Part shown: positions 23,645 to 33,689 of the stretch, piece after piece | How positions within the stretch are numbered: the stretch's first letter is position 1 | Layout: the number at the start of each line of letters is the position of its first letter | NCBI GenBank assembly: GCA_948474755.1 | Contig: CAOLHI010001474.1 | Location: 372,001-436,000, forward strand | Length of the DNA stretch: 64,000 nt | DNA from: Ctenosaura bakeri | Taxonomy: Eukaryota; Chordata; Lepidosauria; Squamata; Iguanidae | Direction of reading: 5' to 3' | The notes under the pieces: model-generated | What the model was told of the DNA's origin: nothing | The model's database searches: none | What the model saw: only the letters and a program-made list of their open reading frames with translations | Made by a program: the position numbers and the translations under genes

Positions 23645-24071
23645 GGCCATTTCTGCATGGTGCGAGGGAATCACCCCGTGTCCGTACTTATCGGATTTCT
23701 TGGCTCCACGCTTGGGTCCAGACTGGTCTGGAGCAGTCCGTGGCTGCCGCTCCACACTGCTCCGGGGATGAAAATGGCGGCTTCTGGTTGGTCGAGGCTC
23801 TCCACCAACCACTGAAGCTCACCAGCCTAAAGGCCGCTCCTGGCAGATTGCAGGCTCGCACTGGTGTGAGCCTGCAAATCTGCACCAGAGCATGGACACG
23901 GAGTTTCAAGCGGTCTTTCAAAAGCACGCTGGACAACCACTTCAGGTCGTTCCAGAGCTGGCTAGGGTGCGGAACTACACTAAGTAGGTCCGACCCAGTC
24001 TGCTCCCAGGTGCAGACGTCCTCCCTGGAGGACGCTCTGCACTATTTCTTTAAGCCCGTGTGGAAATGGCC
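23645..24071. mobile_element. GGCC-ended MITE, copy 2 (427 bp)
   Basis: The ends ggccatttctgcatgg and cccgtgtggaaatggcc form the inverted repeat. The 3-bp flanks are ATT and GTT. The interior is the reverse complement of the copy at 33032-33488 (shared: ccagactggtctggagcag..., gcagattgcaggctcgcac..., gaccacttca-type block). It is inserted just after the RNase H motif of the DIRS relic. Confidence 0.85.
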
Positions 24072-24485
24072 GTTGTCTGAGCCTGCCAAGTGTATGGTAA
24101 CTAGAGGAATTTCCTGAGAGATGCACCAGTTCCAAAGTTGAGTGGCTAAGTCCAGCAATGTGGTGGAATGAGTTCCCCCCTGTTGATTGATATTGCAGAC
24201 CATGGGTAGGTTGTCTGAAATTATTTGAACAACATTCGTCCAAAGCAGCCTCTTGAAGGAGTGAAGAGCCTTGAAGATCACAAGAAACTTCAGTGTGTTG
24301 ATATGGAGCCTGCTTTTTGAGGTTACCAGTGACCCTGTATTATTGCTGTCCCACAGTGTACTCTCCAGCTTGTGAGGGAGGCACTGGTTGTCACTGTAAC
24401 TGTTGGTCTTGCAGGAGCAAATGGCATTCTGGATAGGATGTTGCAACTGGATGTCCACCACAACAGGGAGGTGCTCACTCTTCAA
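24072..24485 (-). pseudogene. DIRS RNase H fragment
   Basis: The frame contains SRLHINTLKFLVIFKALHSF, then VVQIISDNLPMVCNINQQGG, then LWNWCISQEIPLVTIHLAGS with DNG. This matches the RNase H of DIRS elements ('LHINxLEL...VxxxTDNTTxxxxINxQGG...LWxWxxxxxxxLxAxHxPGxxN'). Confidence 0.75.
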
Positions 24486-24829
24486 GGGGTGATGAGTTTC
24501 TTGTGCTGGTTGTCTCTAAGGATATCAAAGTGTTGGAGGAACTAGTGTTGAAGTGGGCAAAATTCCAAATGAGACAGCTAAGTGATGGACATGGTCTCAG
24601 CCATGATACCCAGGAGGCATTGAACTTTGTGAGCTCAGCAAGAAGGTCTCCTGAGGATGTCAATTACCATAGTGCAAAGGTTCATGGCTCTCTGTGCTGG
24701 AAGAAATGCCTTTGCTATGATTGTCTCCATAATGGTCCTTGTAAAATCAAACATCTATGAGGACTCCAGATGGCCTTCTTGGGATTGATGTTGAGCCCCA
24801 GGTCTTGTAGCAGGGACAGGGTAAAATGA

Positions 24830-25355
24830 ATGTTAGTTTACTATTTTGTCTTGCAAGATTCCACTGGAAGCCAGTTCTCCAGGTAGGTGTAGGCTATGAC
24901 TTCTTATCCTCAGGTCGCAAATAACCACTGCCATGCATTTCATGAACACCTGGGTGCCATGGATAGACCAAATGGGAAGACTCTTAATACAGATCATCAC
25001 CAACCATGAAGAGAAAATATTTCTTGTATTGTGGATATATGGAAATGTAAAAGTACACATCCTGGAGGTCTATCAAGGTAAAAAATCGCCTTTCCTGGGG
25101 AATGGAACTTGAACTTGCATGGACGGCTGCATCGATTGATGTTGTAGAGATCCGAAATGGGACAAGGGCCGCCATCTTGTTTGGGAACTCTAAAGTAATG
25201 GGAGAAGAAGCTGATTGTCTTGTAATGAGGTGGTAACTTCTCTTTGGTGCCCTTGAGCAGAAGGGTGGAAATTTCCTCTGAAAGGACAGGGTCTGGTGGA
25301 GTAGACTGAAAGATGCCAAGTGGAGAGTACATAAGAACTCTATGGCGTAACCCAA
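24830..25355 (-). pseudogene. DIRS reverse transcriptase fragment
   Basis: Across two overlapping frames it reads FFSHYFRVPKQDGGPCPISD, then RRFFTLIDLQDVYFYISIYP, then VFMKCMAVV. These are RT blocks 1-3 of the DIRS family ('YFLVPKKDGGLRPILDL ... SLDLQDAYFHIPI ... FTKCMAVV'). A frameshift separates the first two blocks. Confidence 0.75.
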
Positions 25356-25474
25356 ACAGATGATGATAATTACCTAGGATTCAGATGGAAAAATGGCAGG
25401 GGAGATTGGAAGCCTTCAGTGAGATCATGTTGGTGAGGTGGAACAATGGAAGTGGTGGTGACCTACAGGGAAAG

Positions 25475-28133
25475 TCAAAACTGGGACTTGGACACTGAAG
25501 AAGAATTTTTAGAAGTAGACTGATGTTGTTTGTAGGACTGGAGGACAGAAGTGGAGGGAAAAGAAGAGGTTCTGGACTGGCAATGAAGAGACCTGGAGCT
25601 ATAAGAGGTGGAAAATGGATCTTTCCAGGAGGGCCTGTAGGAGTGAGTCCAGTGTTGCTGTTGCTGGCTGAACTCCATCTTTCTGGCCTTTGTCAGGTGT
25701 TCCATAGAATCATCCATAGTGGAGTGGAAATACCTTGACCATCAAAGGGGAGGTTTTTAATCCTCATTCTGGTATCCTCTGACAGGCCAGACGATCTCAA
25801 TGAAGCATACTTCCTGAGGGCCACCAATCCTGCCATTACCCTGGCTGCACATTCTATATAGTGGCGAGATGAGTGAATCTGTTGAGCAGTGAGAGTCTGG
25901 GCTTCCTGGTGGTATTGAAGGGTCACAGACTTGTGCTTATCTGGAAGATGTGGGATGAGGGCCATAACTTTGTCCCAAAGAAAGTGGTAATAGGACATCA
26001 TGCAGGCTTCAGTGCTGGAGATGTGGGTAGCAAGGGTAGCTGTGGAGTAAAATCACCTGCCAAAAATGTCCAATCACCTACCCACCTTGCCAGTTGGAAC
26101 AGAGTGCACCTTTTCCCCTCCTTTTGTCTGAGAGGCCTTGACCGTGATGGAATTGGGAATAGGATGTGTAAATAGGTAAGATACATTCTGGTGTTGTATC
26201 TTATAGGGGTAGACAACATGGGGTAGAGGGAAGTGAAGTTGGCTGTGTCCAGGCCTGCTTAATGGCCCCCTGCAGGATTAGAAGGAAAGGTATGGCAGCT
26301 GGCATGGGTGCCTGTGTATCTACAGTCTAAAAGACTGGGTCTGAAACAGGCACAGGAGGTGTGGAAATGTCCAAGCCAATTGCCTTTGCCATCCTTAGGA
26401 TTATGTCCTCTAATTGCTTGACATCCTCAGGGCAGCTTCTTGGGTGGAGTCATCAACAGCTATTGTAGGAAAAGCAGTAGAAGGAGGAGCTAACTCTGGC
26501 AAAGAAAAGTCTGAATCATAACCCTCAGAAGAAGAGCCAGACTGAATCTTGACTTGTCAATGGCTGTAGTTGCAGGAGGAGCTTGAGGAACTGGAGCTGA
26601 AGGGACTGCCTTAGTAACTGTGGAGACTGTAGTGGGGGTCAGTACCAACATCTGAATTGGGGAAGGAGGAGGCCCCAGTACTGTGGCTGTTGTATGAGGT
26701 GGTGAAGACACAGCAAAAGGAAGGTCTGCCATGGTCACCAGAAAGCAGAGATGAAGATCTAGGCAGCATTGGAGGAAGTGAAAGAGACTGATGTTCACGT
26801 GGGGTTGAGACCTCGATGGAGATCAAGAGGCATCTGGTCATGACTGGCCTATGAAGACTGAGTGCGGGACAGGGAACGAGACCGTGAATCAGATTGGAGA
26901 CACTGACCATTGGGGGGACCAGTACTGAACATCCTGGTGAACTGAGTGTCAATAAGAATAGTACAACCTTGACAGCTCTCTCCCCACATACTCCCTGCAG
27001 AAGATACCTCTGTCAAGGTACTATACTGATGTAAACGGAGAGTCCTCACATAGGCTATAGTCCCAGTACAGGGGTTGAAGAGGATAAGGTCATTCTTGAG
27101 GAAGAGGTGATTGGTCTCAACTGGGTTGAGGAAGATAAAGTCAGTCTCAAGAAACAAGTGATTGGTCCCAACAGAGTAGGGAGTAATGAAGATGTACAGC
27201 TGTACCCTTCTGGGGAGTGTGGTGGAAAGTGAGGTCCAGAATACTCAGCTTCCACCTGCACTGCTGGTACCAAGGTTGGTGGTGTCAGTACTGAAACAGC
27301 AGTAGGAGCAGCTGTTGAGGAAACCACCAGGGGAACAGGAGCAGCTGGTATCGAAGCTGAAGCAAAGTGTTAGGGACATTGGGGCACTTCACTTTCTTCT
27401 TTTTCTCATGCTTCAGTATTGTCGGATCCTCAGCAGCATGCTGCCCCTTTGCTCTCTTATCCTTCAGATGAAGGACAGAAGGGTATCCTTCTGCCCCCCA
27501 TCATTCGTATCCTTCTGATGAGGTCTCTTATCCTTCTGATGGGGTTGCAGTAGAAGCCAAACTTCCTCAACCACCATAACTGAGGCAAGATATGGGGCAT
27601 CAGTGTCAGTCAAGGCCATTCTGGAAGACAATGAAAACGAAGCCTTTAGTACCAAGGTGGTCAGTACTGAGATAGGTACAGATGATACAGACAATTGTTT
27701 AGAAGAGTCTCTTATCTTTGACAACATAGTCAACGCATAAAAAGTGCCTTTCTAGCTGCTTCTTGCTTCTTCACTCACAGAGACTTCCCAACAGAAGGAC
27801 TTCAAAGAAGAAGCTCTATTTTTCAGTCTACGAGGGAAATTCTCAGCAGATCTTACAGTGGTTAATGTTGTGCCCCTTTCCCAAACAGTATAAACACGTA
27901 GCATGGCCATCTGAAAGGGAGACCTTGTGGCCACAGGTCACACAGTGGTTAAAAAGGAAAGTAGAGGCCATGAGGGGAGAGGGAAAGGAAAATAAATAGG
28001 GGAAAGATCTTTTTCTTTTTCTCTTTTCTTTTTTTGCAGGAGGACAGAGAAAAAAATAGAAGAAAATAGAAGAAAAAGGAGAAAAAGATGCAAAACTATA
28101 TGAAAGAACGCCACTCAGCCCCAGACATACCAA
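25475..28133 (-). pseudogene. DIRS gag-like region with zinc knuckle
   Basis: The 5' end (27843-28133) has a double cysteine motif, CVTCGHKVSLSDGHATCLYC with LGKGHNINHC, as in DIRS gag proteins. Further on, 25693-26001 reads ECAARVMAGLVALRKYASLR followed by RIKNLPFDGQG, the conserved block near the gag C-terminus. The middle (26050-27750) is repetitive Ser/Thr/Pro-rich sequence with many frame changes. Confidence 0.6.
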
Positions 28134-28135
28134 CA

Positions 28136-28883
28136 GAAGCTATCTATTCAATGGACAGAGAGTAACTGATGGGATGGACAGAGAAAAACTTGGGGGGCTT
28201 AGTCATGCACAATAATTGGGAGGGGGCAGGATTCTCACCAAGTTACTCAGCTCTAGAATATTCTGACAGGGCTTCTGCTCAGGCATGAAGTACTCATTGT
28301 GTGAGGCACAAGGACTAAAAAGAAGAATTAATAGATTCTCCTTTCCTTTGCTATGGCTTACAGTATTTATTTATTTTTAAATGTTTCCCTCTATATCGTA
28401 TTGTTTTAAATCTGATCTGCCAGCACAAGCTCAGTTCTGCCAGAGGCATGGACCTGTACATTTGTATACCCTTAGAAATAGTTTCAAGCTCACATCCCTT
28501 TTCTTCTCTAGTAAATGATTGAACATAGATACCTAGTAATTCTGCACAACCAAATTTACCATAGCCTTAAGTGAACTGGGGCAGTTCAAATTGGACAAAT
28601 CAGCCAGTATGGATACTGGATTCAGTGGGCTGGCCTGAAATGATCTGGAGTGATCTGGCAATTCAGACATAAAAATGTGTTTTTTAAAAACATTAACATT
28701 AAAACATTAAGACATCCAGTGTTTCTCCAACAAGAATATATAAGAACTGGTGTGTATGCTGGATTTTCTTTGGGCAATAATTTCACCAGCACTCTTACCA
28801 GCACTATCAGACAATACTGAAGGACAAGAGAAGACCTTCCTGAAATCTAGGGTTAGGTTTAGTGAGGTCCCATCTAGCCAACC
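28136..28883. other. No gene recognised
   Basis: No coding or repeat signal was recognised between the DIRS relic and the next MITE. Confidence 0.5.
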
Positions 28884-28886
28884 TGA

Positions 28887-29307
28887 GGCCCTTTTCGCAC
28901 GGCATTTTCCATGTGAAACAGCACCTGGAGCATCGCGCGATTGTGAGGAGTGATCTGCATGACACACTCATGATTGCGCAACACTCCAGGGGCTGGCAGC
29001 CACCGATAACACACCTTTTCATTTTTGGTTAGAAGCTGAAAATGGTGTGTGATCACACATTGCCCCCAGGCTGCAAGTACACTTACCTGGCATGCGGAGC
29101 CTCCAGAGCTGTGCTGGTTGCACTTCCTGCCCCAGCGCAGCCTGGGAAATTTCCAGGCTGCACTGTGGAAGGAAGAGGCGGGGCTCTTGCACGAGCAGGC
29201 AGCTCAGGCGGAGCTGAAGCACCAGGGACACAAGAGCCTCTCGCCAGAGGCTGCTTGTGCAATCCCCGCACCCCAGCACCGGAGGAAGGGAAGATGCAGA
29301 AAGGGCC
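28887..29307. mobile_element. GGCC-ended MITE, copy 3 (421 bp)
   Basis: The ends ggcccttttcgcacgg and gatgcagaaagggcc are flanked by the perfect 3-bp duplication TGA (28884-28886, 29308-29310). The core gcgcagcctgg...ccaggctgcactg then ggaaggaagaggcggggc is shared with the inverted-repeat arms at 29900-29945 and 32430-32480. That links this copy to the 2.9-kb structure next to it. Confidence 0.8.
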
Positions 29308-29310
29308 TGA

Positions 29311-29718
29311 GTCAAGGGAAACTAGATCTATGCCAGACGCCTTATGCTTTTAAGAGTCAAGGATGGAAAAAGCACTTACTGGTCTGGAGCTACAGGTCTC
29401 TTTTATACTACACTACAGAGAAGGGCATGACTTTACCCCACTCTTGCTCTCTCCCCTAACTCAGTTAATTTTGTGCAAACTCCCTTTCCACTTTGACATC
29501 TTGTTTGCAGCAACTGAAGTAGACCAAAGGAGAGTGGGAGAAGGAGAAACCAGTATATATTACAAGCAGCTGAAAAAGTGGGATGATGGATGATGGACGG
29601 CAGGGGCCGTGGTGAGGAGGGGGCCTGCCCCCCGTGCTGCCGCTGCCCCCCAAGCTGGCCCGTCAGAAGGGAGGTTCTCCCGGTAGCAGAGAAGGGGAGT
29701 GATTTCAGTCCCTTCTGA
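29311..29718. other. No gene recognised
   Basis: No exon was seen. The GC content rises towards 29700. Confidence 0.4.
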
Positions 29719-31139
29719 ACAGGGGGCAGGAGGATGCGAGCGCGTGGCTCGTGCTTGCGCACCACCACTCCTGGGCCTTTTCTGCACGTTACCTTATCGC
29801 GGAAGTGGGGGGTGTTGTTTGCACAAGCAGGTTTTTGTGCAAGGTGCTCTATTCACTGCTCCTTCATCCAGCAGCTGGCGTCCTGGTTGCACGACCACCC
29901 CGCCCCTTCCTCCCCCGGCGCAGCCTACAGCTCCCAGGCTGCACTGCACATTCTCCTAAATACTTCCCCCTCCTATCTGCACCTTCCCTCTTCCTGACAT
30001 TTGTTTTCTTCCCCAGCCCATCTCCATGCGTGTCTCTCTATCTGGGTACAGATCAGTTCCAAGTGTGTTTTGTCAGGACTCTTCCTCTCCCACTTCACAG
30101 GCAGAGACCTTGCAAGCCCCTTCTCACCAGCCCCATTTCTGATCCTGCCTCCCAAACTCTTCCTGCCTCCAGCTGCGACCTTTCCTGCACCCCCTTCTCC
30201 CTCCCTTTCACCTTGCTGCTGTGTGAGACAGAGCATCCCCTCAAATCCCTCTGCAACCCCTTTCTTTCACAGGACACTCAGCCCCAAAGTCTCTCAGACA
30301 CATCTCTCTGGTATCACCCCTGCAAAGCTTCTCAAAGCCCATTCAGCTGGACTCCCTTTGGCATCAAGCTAGCTCCACGGTGCTGCTCTGCTGTCCTGAG
30401 TTGCACAGGTTATCTATGCTGTGGCCCAACATGACAGCAAGGTGAAAGAGAGGAGCCGGGAGGAGAAGAAAGTTCTCTCATGGTCTGATCTTCCAGCTCC
30501 CCAGCTCCCACTTCTTGGAGCCCTTGGCTATTCACCTCCCCCAGTCCCCTTCTTCACTCCTCACCGTCCTGTATTCCTGAATGTTGTCCTGACCAGTGAA
30601 CCTTCACCTCCTCTTGCCACGGCTGCCTACTTCCAAGGTTGCCTCGTCCACTCTCATCCACCCACCTTCCTCCCCGGGGCCTCCTAGCTGGAAAGAGTAA
30701 CACCCCTCAGGCAGACCTCTCCAAGCAACCTTCACCGTCCCTTCACTGGTGCCCCCCTGTATTTTGGGCAGTGGAGAGAGGCAGAAGGCATGCTGGAAAC
30801 CTTGAAAAAAGAGCCCTACGTGTGTGTGCCATCCAGCCATCCCTCCAAGCTCCATTGGGCTCCTTCCTCCACTTCTTAGCTGCACTTGGCCATGAAGCAG
30901 AACAACAAATACCCCACGCAGCTCAGCTAAACTTCTCCAGCGGATGCTTTCCCCTACTATGATGGGGGCATCCCCCCTCCCCGACCTCCAGAAGAACCGG
31001 TTTCAATCACGACAGATGGCCGAAGACATTGGAGCCGCCGCCACCGCTGCCTGCTCCCTCCCTGCCCCTGGCCCACACCCCTTGGGCGGAGAAGGAGATC
31101 GGGGCCCTGGGGTGGCCCAGGGGCTTCCCCAAGTCTCAC

Positions 31140-31394
31140 CTCGCTGTTGCGGTGGTCGAGGCAGAGCTCATAGTTGGGCAGGATGTCCCTGCGGCTGTTG
31201 ACATCCTCGAGGGCCATCTGGGCCAAGGGCAGGCAGGTTTGGCCCTCTGGCCAGCCGCTGGTCATGGGAAAGAGCGCTCCGATGTGCAGCCTCTTCTTGC
31301 CTGTGCCCAGTGGGGGAGAGAGCAAGAGCCAGCCCGTGAGCACCAGCCAGGCCGCCCGGGGACCGCCGGCAGGGCGCAGGCCGTGCAAGACCAT
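31140..31394 (-). CDS. GABA-B receptor subunit 1-like, first coding exon (R1b style)
   Basis: GABBR1 is the GABA-binding subunit of the heteromeric class C receptor. The exon begins at an ATG that follows an in-frame TGA 24 bases upstream. It encodes a signal-peptide-like start ([17 protein letters not shown]), then the first strand-helix of the periplasmic-binding-protein-like ligand domain: [37 protein letters not shown]. It stops at GAG|GTGAGA, a canonical donor, after 85 codons, on a codon boundary. The known family pattern is 'YIGALFPM..GWPGGQAC...[18 protein letters not shown]'. The R1b isoform likewise starts with its own signal peptide fused directly to this exon. The match is clear but looser than expected for the conserved orthologue, so it may be a paralogue or decaying copy. 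No further exons were seen on the minus strand below 31140. Confidence 0.75.
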
Positions 31395-31399
31395 GCTAG

Positions 31400-31690
31400 C
31401 TGGCCGGGCCGGAGGTCAGGGGCGGTGGCGTTGCAGGCGGGGGTGGCGGCAGTGAGGGTGTGCGGCAGCTGCACTGTGCAGTGTTGGCGGCATCAGAGGC
31501 GAGGGCGCCAGTGCCAACTCTTCCATGGCGCTGCCCGGCGTTGGTGCTGCAGTGAGCAAGTTGGCGAGCGAGCCAGCTGTGGGGGGCAAGGGGAGGGGAG
31601 GGGGCTGATGTCAGCGGTGGACCCAGATGGAAGGCCGCCGTCCAGGGCGCGGTGGGAATTGCAATGAGCCCCCAGCCGCACCCCGGGAGG
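31400..31690 (-). promoter_or_regulatory. GC-rich, CpG-containing region upstream of the GABBR1-like exon
   Basis: The 300 bases before the ATG on the minus strand are GC-rich with many CpG, as in a CpG-island promoter or 5' UTR. A polypyrimidine tract ending in cccccacag (near 31578) could instead be an acceptor for a longer isoform. No TATA box was seen. Confidence 0.35.
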
Positions 31691-32340
31691 CCGGGCGGCA
31701 GAGGGGAGGGAGGCGAGAGAAGGAGAGACCGAGGGGATGAGGGAGAAATGCTGGGCAGGGGAGGATACTCAGGCCGAGAGGAGGAGAGTTGCGAAGGGAA
31801 GGAGTGGAGGAGAGAGCCTGGGAGGATGGAGGAAGTCCGAAGTAGGGATGGAGAGAGGAGAGGGGGATGCGACAGGCTGGTGGGAAGGGGAGAGAGAGTT
31901 GGGGGGCACTGGAGGGAGGGAGGGAGGTCGGGGAGAGGAAGGCAAGAAGACGCGGAGGCGATGGAGAAGGGAGAATGAGGGAAAGGAAAGAGAGGGTGGC
32001 AAAGTGGGGAGATGGAGGTGTGGGGACCATGAAGCGGGGAGGGAGAAGGCAAAGCAACCAGGGTGATGGAGCACCAGGAAGGGCAACGGAGATGATGGAG
32101 AAGAGGAGAAGAAAGCAGAGGCGGGGGAAACAGACTGCAGGAGGGGAGGGGACAGATGAATAACAAAAGGGATGAGATGGGCCAGTGGGAGACAACCAGG
32201 GATGATGCAGAAAGAGGGACGGATGGAGAGAGAAGGCGTATAGAACATGGGAGGTATAGAGGAAGGAAGGCCAGGGAGACTGAATAGAGGTTTAGAGTTG
32301 CCAGGCTGTGCCCTGAGGAAGTGAAGGGAAGAGAATAGAG
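31690..32340 (+). repeat. Purine-rich (GGA/GAG) tract, ~650 bp
   Basis: The plus strand is overwhelmingly A/G (gaggga, ggagag, gggaag units). Long open frames on both strands here come from this composition and are not genes. Confidence 0.85.
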
Positions 32341-32383
32341 CAGGAGAGTCTGATGTGGTGGCGAAAAAATCAGGAATCAAGCT

Positions 32384-32490
32384 GGCTTCCTGGTCACGCG
32401 ACCGCCCCACCCCTTCCTCCCCCAGCGCAGCCTACAGCTCCCAGGCTGCACTGCGGAAGGAAGGGGCGGGGCCGTCGTGTGACCAGGAAG
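32384..32490. repeat. 107-bp palindrome
   Basis: Arms gcttcctggtcacgcgaccg... and ...cgtcgtgtgaccaggaagc fold over a small centre (cagcctacagctcccaggctg). It forms the inner end of the right inverted-repeat arm. Confidence 0.8.
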
Positions 32491-32604
32491 CCAGCTGCGG
32501 GATGAAGGAGCAGCGAAGAGAGCGCCTTGCGCAAGAACCTGCTTGCGTGAACGGCACCCCCCACCTTCGCGATAAGGTAACGTGCAGAAAAGACCCAGGA
32601 GTGG

Positions 32605-32731
32605 TGGTGCGCAAGCGTGAGCCATGCGCTCACGTCCTCTTGCCCCCTTTGATGGGAGCGCATGCGGCTGCACGTGCTCCCGCCAAAGGGGGCAGGAGGA
32701 CGCAAGTGCGTGGCTCGCGCTTGTGCACTAC
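32605..32731. repeat. ~126-bp palindrome
   Basis: 32605-32651 (gtggtgcgcaagcgtgag ... ttgcccccttt) is complemented by 32684-32731 (aaagggggcaggaggac ... gtgcactaccac). The loop (gggagcgcatgc...gcacgtgctccc) is itself palindromic. Confidence 0.8.
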
Positions 32732-32750
32732 CACCGAGGAGGGAATGGAG

Positions 32751-32855
32751 CCTAAGACCATTGGAAATATGTATTTTCTGATGGTCTTAGGCAACCCCTG
32801 TGAAAGGGTCGTTCGACCCCCAAAGGGGTCGTGACCCACAGGTTGAGAACCGCAG
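32751..32855 (-). mobile_element. SPIN-like hAT terminal fragment
   Basis: Read on the minus strand the end is (c)tgcggttctcaacctgtgg, then a gtc-rich block (gacccctttgggggtcg), then a perfect stem-loop formed by cctaagaccat and atggtcttagg. This is the order found in the terminal inverted repeats of SPIN ('Space Invaders') hAT transposons, as recalled from the literature. Only one end is present; the partner end and the 8-bp duplication were not found. Confidence 0.7.
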
Positions 32856-33031
32856 AACTACCAGAATAAATGGACCCTCTACCAGACTGAGATAATGGAT
32901 ATAGTTATACAGGGTGAAGGGAAAGGGATAAGTTTTAGCAGACCAGAAAATACTTTAGGATATATCATACAACAGGCAAGAAACAACTAAGTTACAGCTA
33001 AACTAACTCTATGTGTCTAAATGCAAACATA

Positions 33032-33488
33032 GGCCATTTCTGCACAGTTTAAAGAAACGGTGCAGAGCGTCCTCCAGGAAGGACGTCTGCACCTGGGAGT
33101 GGATTGGGTCGGACCTACTTAGTGTAGTTCCGCACCTCAGCCTGCTCTGGAATGACCCGAAGTGGTCATCCAGCGTGCTTTTGAAAGACCGCTTGAAACA
33201 GGTCTTTCAAAAGTATGGAGTGCGCCACTCCGTGCCCGGGGGCTTCAGTGCAGATTTGTAGGCTCACACCAGTGCGAGCCTGTGATCTGCCGGGGGCGGC
33301 CTTTAGGCTGACAAGCTTCAGCAGTTGGTAGAGAGCCTCAACCAACTGGAAGCTACCATTTTTGTCCCAGGAGCAGTGCGGAGCAGTGGCCATGGACTGC
33401 TCTGGACCAGCCTGGACCCAAGCGTGAAGCCAAGAATTCCAGTAAGTACCGGCATGGGGCAATTTCCTCGCCCCGTGCGGCAATGGCC
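33032..33488. mobile_element. GGCC-ended MITE, copy 4 (457 bp)
   Basis: The ends ggccatttctgcacag and cgtgcggcaatggcc are flanked by the perfect 3-bp duplication ATA (33029-33031, 33489-33491). The interior is the reverse complement of copy 2 and shares gatctgccgggggcggc and the ggttggt...gagcct block with copies 1 and 5. Confidence 0.9.
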
Positions 33489-33689
33489 ATAATCTCAGAA
33501 AGAAGAACAAACCAGATACTGAGTGTCACACCAAGACAGGTGCAATGATCAATTAAAAAAAAGCAAAGCACAATTGCAAGTTGTTTGTGAAGACAATGAG
33601 CATGGGAAAAAGGAGGTTATATATACGTTTTATCTTGAACAACTACAGGGATGCATCAAATCAGCCTGGAGGCAAGCAGCCAAAAACCT

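Larger units (their letters stand above)
21960..28135 (-). mobile_element. DIRS-type (tyrosine recombinase) retrotransposon relic
   Basis: Read on the minus strand, the domains come in the order gag with zinc knuckle (28133 to 25475), RT (25355 to 24830), RNase H (24485 to 24072) and tyrosine recombinase (22320 to 21967). This gag-RT-RH-YR order and the sequence blocks are those of DIRS elements, which use a tyrosine recombinase instead of an integrase. Two later insertions sit between RNase H and recombinase: an L1 tail (22397-23430) and a MITE (23645-24071). Split direct or inverted terminal repeats were not resolved. All frames are broken. Confidence 0.8.
29719..32651. mobile_element. Inverted-repeat-bounded segment holding the GABBR1-like exon
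   Basis: The left arm (29719-29945) and right arm (about 32425-32651) are reverse complements for roughly 225 bp with scattered mismatches. Outer words are gcgcaccaccactcctggg (left) and its complement cccaggagtggtggtgcgc (right). Inner words are ggccttttctgcacgttacc and its complement. The right arm continues into its own 107-bp hairpin (32384-32490). Each arm looks like half of a palindromic GGCC-type MITE with the end facing outward. Whether this is one transposon with captured cargo or two MITE halves flanking a gene cannot be decided here. Confidence 0.6.

Noticed and set aside
30001..31000. Pro/Leu/Ser-rich plus frames as coding sequence
   Set aside because: CT-rich composition, no recognised domain, and opposite strand to the GABBR1-like exon.
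31396..32410. Long overlapping open frames on both strands (up to 256 codons)
   Set aside because: They arise from the purine/pyrimidine tract and GC-rich composition; the translations are low-complexity Ser/Pro/Leu or Gly/Arg/Glu.
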